From NCBI GenBank assembly GCA_041690635.1, contig JAWLGZ010000003.1, positions 372,001-436,000 of the forward strand: a stretch of 64,000 bases of DNA, in the 5' to 3' direction. Of this stretch, positions 61,111-64,000 are shown one piece after another (position 1 is the stretch's first letter; each line of letters begins with the position of its first letter). A program made the translations under genes and the position numbers. The DNA comes from JAWLGZ01 sp041690635 (GTDB lineage Bacteria > Pseudomonadota > Gammaproteobacteria > Thiohalomonadales > Thiohalomonadaceae). The notes under the pieces were generated by a model. That model saw only the letters and a list, made by a program, of their open reading frames with translations. It ran no database searches and was not told the DNA's origin.

Positions 61111-61524
61111 TTAGCGGTGGTACTCGCCTGACCGCTCCGGTTGATAGATCACCTCCTCGATTCGCACCCGAACGGTCCCTCCGCCGGGCTTGGGCCAGGC
61201 GATCTCGTCGCCTTCCGAGAGCCCGAGCAGCGCGCTGCCGACGGGAGCCAGTATGGAGATGGTTCCCCCGGTGGCATCGACATCCTTGGGATAGACCAGC
61301 GTCAGACAGAACTCCTCCGCCGAGGATTCAACCTTGAACCTGACGGTCGAGTTCATTGTCACCACCGACGGTGGAACCTCCTTTGAATCCACCACCTCGG
61401 CGCGCTCCAGTTCCCGTTCCAGATCGGCTTTGCCGGGGAAGGCGTTCGCAGGCAGGGACTCAAGAAGCCGCTCGAGCCGTTCCGCATCCAGTGAGGAAAT
61501 CACTACATTGGGTCTGTCATTCAC
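61111..61524 (-). CDS. rnk: Nucleoside diphosphate kinase regulator Rnk
   Basis: 137 residues from GTG 61524 (AAGG upstream), matching the 136 residues of E. coli Rnk. N-terminal coiled-coil stub (NVVISSLDAERLERLLESL) followed by the GreA/GreB C-terminal domain with VVTMNSTVRFKV, TLVYPKDVD, ILAPVGSALLGL and GDEIAWPKPGG. The short N-terminal coiled coil lacks the acidic tip needed for transcript cleavage. It binds RNA polymerase and competes with Gre factors. Confidence 0.93.
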   Translation of the reverse strand: MNDRPNVVISSLDAERLERLLESLPANAFPGKADLERELERAEVVDSKEVPPSVVTMNSTVRFKVESSAEEFCLTLVYPKDVDATGGTISILAPVGSALLGLSEGDEIAWPKPGGGTVRVRIEEVIYQPERSGEYHR

Positions 61525-61550
61525 CGCGCCGCACCTTGGTTGCAAAACGC

Positions 61551-61582
61551 CGCATCATAACCCTAAATCGTAGCCCTAAACC
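61551..61582. repeat. Single CCCTAA(A/T)..TAGCCCTAAAC repeat arm
   Basis: Related to the right arm at 1757-1789 near gpsA/trmL. It supplies the TAG stop of the methyltransferase gene (GTT TAG) and lies just upstream of rnk. No facing arm is seen. Confidence 0.6.
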
Positions 61583-62334
61583 GTGGGAATGAGGCGCCCG
61601 ATCAGCAGGGTGTATTCCGTGTCGACCGACTCGAGCCGGAACGTTCGCCACTCGAAACGGAATCCCGCCTCCCCCATCAGGCGTTCCCAGACCGACGTGG
61701 GGAAGAGGCCGGTGAGCATCCGGTCATGTTCGATACGTACCTGGCTCCCTTCGCGGATGATGTGGGTGAAGATGGTCTCGACGACCGAATCGTTTGGGTC
61801 GGGATCGTGGGTGTACTCCAGACAGGTCAACTCCATCCGGCCGTTGGAATGGGTGCACACCTCGGTATGCGGGGCGCCAAACGTCTCGTGAAAGCGATCG
61901 GGTGCAGTGATGAGAACCCCGCCCGGCTCCAGGTGGGCGGCCGCAGTCACGAAAGTATCAAGCAGGTCGGCATCCGAAAGCATATGGCTGATGGCATCGT
62001 GGATAAGCACAGCCTTGAACTTGCGTCCCGTTCTCAGGCACCGCATGTCCCCGAGCAGGTGTTCAACCCCCGGATTCAGCCGCTTGGAATGGGCGAGCAT
62101 CGGTTCCGAGATGTCTGCTGCAGTCGCCTTGAAATCGGCGGTCAGATGCGACAGGTTGTGACCACCGCCGACGCCGAGTTCGAGTATCTCGTGTCGGCCG
62201 GGACCCAGCAGTTCGCGCAGCGTGTCCCGCCAATGCGCCGCCTCCTCCGCGTACTCCTCAGGCGGGCTCATGAGGGGCCACAGGTAGGCCAGTTCACCAT
62301 AGAGTCTGTTCAGCGGAATGGTGCTCGCATCCAT
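61576..62334 (-). CDS. Class I SAM-dependent methyltransferase
   Basis: 252 residues from ATG 62334 (AAGGAG 7 bases upstream). Motif I is EILELGVGGGHNLSHL and motif II is TAADISEPMLAHSKRLNP. GDMRCLRTGRKFKAVLIHDAISHML and LEPGGVLITAPDRFHETF follow, as in type 11/25 small-molecule methyltransferases. The C-terminal half is a beta-rich cap with several antiparallel strands. Two codons from the end the sequence runs into a repeat that supplies the stop. Substrate unknown. Confidence 0.87.
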   Translation of the reverse strand: MDASTIPLNRLYGELAYLWPLMSPPEEYAEEAAHWRDTLRELLGPGRHEILELGVGGGHNLSHLTADFKATAADISEPMLAHSKRLNPGVEHLLGDMRCLRTGRKFKAVLIHDAISHMLSDADLLDTFVTAAAHLEPGGVLITAPDRFHETFGAPHTEVCTHSNGRMELTCLEYTHDPDPNDSVVETIFTHIIREGSQVRIEHDRMLTGLFPTSVWERLMGEAGFRFEWRTFRLESVDTEYTLLIGRLIPTV

Positions 62335-62673
62335 ATTCGGCTCCTTGGGGGAGAGCATGCAGGGGTCAGCTGTCCGAGTGGTTCCCTGGGCCCGCCTCTG
62401 GAGGTTCGCCGCGTATAAGCACTGCACGGGCGTTTCGTGCCCAATGTGCCGCTGGATCGGAGGCGAGGCGCTCATCATGCGTGTCGCTATCCATAGCATA
62501 GAGCGGTGCACTCGGAGGCCTCGAGCGGGGGAATTCCGTGGCGGGCGTCACTCGTATTCGTGCCCAATCACGCCGCCCGGCCTGCCGGTGTTTAGGACTG
62601 CGGGGAGTGAACGGCCCTTTCGCACGGGTACCTTGTGCGGCATTATCCAACCACCAAGCTTGGAAACGCCGGA
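62335..62673. other. Divergent intergenic region, 339 bp
   Basis: It lies between the leftward methyltransferase and the rightward CHASE sensor gene. I see no credible ORF, RNA structure or strong promoter in it; the base composition is ordinary. Confidence 0.5.
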
Positions 62674-64000
62674 ATGCCACGCGATAACCCCCGCCCATTT
62701 GCGGATATTTTTCACAACGAGACCACCGCCTGGGTGGTGCTTGCGGTCTCCCTCGTCATCACCTTCCTGGCCGCCTACATCACCCGTGAGTACATCGAGC
62801 GTCGGGCGGAAGAGCGTTTTGCGTTCGAGGTTGCGGACGCGCGTGAACGCATTGCCAAGCGCATGGTGGAGTATGAACAGGTGTTGCGCGGCGGCGTTGC
62901 GCTGTTCGAAACCCTGGACGGGGAGGTCACGCGCGAACAGTGGCGGCGCTATATCGAGGCGCTGCAAATCGACCGCTTTTTCCCCGGTATCCAGGGGGTC
63001 GGTTATGCCCGGATGCTGCCCCCGGATGACCTGCCGGCACATATCGAGGCGCGTTGGGCGGAAGGGTTTCCCGATTACGCAGTCACGCCGGCAGGCGAGC
63101 GGGCGATCTACAGCGCCATCACCTTTCTCGAGCCGTTCGATGCGCGTAACCGGCGCGCCTTCGGCTATGACATGTTTTCCGAGCCGGTGCGCCGTGCCGC
63201 CATGGAACAGGCGCGGGACACCGGCCTCCCTGCCGTCTCCGGGCGGGTGACGCTGATGCAGGAGACCGGCGAGGATGTTCAGGCCGGTTTTCTCATGTAC
63301 CTGCCGGCCTACCGTCCGGGACTTCCGACCGGCTCGGTTGCAGAGCGGCGCGCGGCCCTGCACGGTTTTGTTTACAGCCCCTTCCGTACCAGAGACCTGA
63401 TGCGGGGGATTCTGGGCAGCGAGAAACCGGCCCTGGCGTTCGAACTGTTCGACAGCGACCTGCCGCTCGAGGATGGCAATCGCCTGTACAGCTCCGACCC
63501 GGCACTGGAACGCCCGACCGGACGGCCGCGGGGGGCCTATCGAACCACCACCACCATCGAGTTGCCCGGCCGTACCTGGACCGCCCGGTTCCGCAGTCGT
63601 CCCTCCTTCGATCACTCCGTCGAGAGCAGCCAGCCCCTGATGATCGCACTGGGGGGCGTGACGGTGGACCTCCTCCTGTTTGCCATCATCTGGTCGCTTG
63701 CGGGGGAGCGGAAACGGGTGCAGCAAAAGGCCGAGGGGATGACCGCCGAGCTGCGTTCCGGCTCGCTCCTGCTGCAGGAACGTGAAAACCGCCTGGCGTT
63801 TGGTGAGGAGATGGCGGGGCTGGGTAGCTGGCGCTGGGATGCGGCAACCGGGAGCCGCTGGTGGTCAGATGGATTCTATCGTCTGCTCGGGGTCGAGCCG
63901 CGGGCGTTTGAACCCTCCGCTGAACGGTTGCGACGCTTCCTGCCGCCGGCGGCGCAGAGACAGGTGGAGCAGGCGATAGAGCAGGTGTTCCGCACCGGTG
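62674..64000 (+). CDS. CHASE-domain sensor protein with PAS domain (cut by window end)
   Basis: The first 442 codons of a longer gene from ATG 62674. Membrane helix 1 (about 20-38, TAWVVLAVSLVITFLAAYI) is followed by an extracytoplasmic CHASE domain (about 40-325; hallmark GIQGVGYARMLPP and RRAFGYDMFSEPVRR). Helix 2 is about 332-352, then a short coiled coil and the start of a PAS domain (AGLGSWRWDAATGSRWWSDG, PAS_3-like). The output domain (histidine kinase, GGDEF or EAL) lies beyond the window, so the signalling type cannot be told. Confidence 0.88.
   Translation, partial: MPRDNPRPFADIFHNETTAWVVLAVSLVITFLAAYITREYIERRAEERFAFEVADARERIAKRMVEYEQVLRGGVALFETLDGEVTREQWRRYIEALQIDRFFPGIQGVGYARMLPPDDLPAHIEARWAEGFPDYAVTPAGERAIYSAITFLEPFDARNRRAFGYDMFSEPVRRAAMEQARDTGLPAVSGRVTLMQETGEDVQAGFLMYLPAYRPGLPTGSVAERRAALHGFVYSPFRTRDLMRGILGSEKPALAFELFDSDLPLEDGNRLYSSDPALERPTGRPRGAYRTTTTIELPGRTWTARFRSRPSFDHSVESSQPLMIALGGVTVDLLLFAIIWSLAGERKRVQQKAEGMTAELRSGSLLLQERENRLAFGEEMAGLGSWRWDAATGSRWWSDGFYRLLGVEPRAFEPSAERLRRFLPPAAQRQVEQAIEQVFRTG

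Overview
The window is the replication-origin region of a high-GC gammaproteobacterial chromosome. The gene order dnaA-dnaN-recF-gyrB on one strand and rpmH-rnpA-yidD-yidC-mnmE on the other, then mnmG-rsmG-parA-parB, the atp operon and glmU-glmS, is the classical gammaproteobacterial origin neighbourhood. The gene content (glnA-DUF4124-ntrBC, glyQS-gmhB-plsC, fbp, TusA next to a PP-loop thiolase, DUF6763) suggests a Chromatiales/Ectothiorhodospiraceae-like, possibly sulfur-oxidising lineage; that placement is inference.

Layout. 1-17.3 kb: housekeeping genes: grxC (end only), secB, gpsA, trmL, a class 1 pyrD, the nitrogen regulators ntrBC, and glnA with a complete NtrC/sigma-54 control region. 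Next come a cation exporter, TusA and a thiouridylase-like protein, glyQS, a MazG-like protein, gmhB, plsC and fbp. 17.4-27.6 kb: the origin. gyrB, recF, dnaN and dnaA run leftward and rpmH to mnmE run rightward. Perfect DnaA boxes lie between dnaA and dnaN and upstream of dnaA, and two parS sites lie inside recF. 27.6-37.6 kb: an accessory block separates mnmE from mnmG, which are usually neighbours. It holds a lower-GC stretch with a methyltransferase, a second methyltransferase, a MoxR/DUF58/transglutaminase trio, a Ycf45-like AAA/R3H protein and a serine hydrolase. 37.6-41.9 kb: mnmG, rsmG, parA, parB. 42.2-49.8 kb: a defence-type island between parB and the atp operon. 49.9-61.0 kb: atpIBEFHAGDC, a SlyD-type isomerase, glmU and glmS. 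61.1-64 kb: rnk, a methyltransferase and the start of a CHASE/PAS sensor cut by the window edge.

The most interesting locus is the island. A type III methyltransferase gene (mod) is followed by a HEPN protein with an intact RX4HXY motif. That gene overlaps by ATGA a 997-residue protein in which an MNT nucleotidyltransferase (GSX10DXD) is fused to the N-terminus of the type III restriction helicase-nuclease Res. The HEPN toxin / MNT antitoxin pair is therefore built into a restriction-modification operon, with the antitoxin domain on the nuclease polypeptide. Palindromic repeats sit next to the gene ends, and a transcribable-looking tRNA-like element, two small well-translated ORFs and an Uma2-type nuclease lie beside it.

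Intergenic regions carry at least five families of short repeats, mostly as facing arms 30-130 bp apart. At several loci the repeat arm itself supplies the stop codon of the adjoining gene. Another oddity is rnpA, which has no standard start codon downstream of rpmH and whose frame is open through the whole of rpmH.
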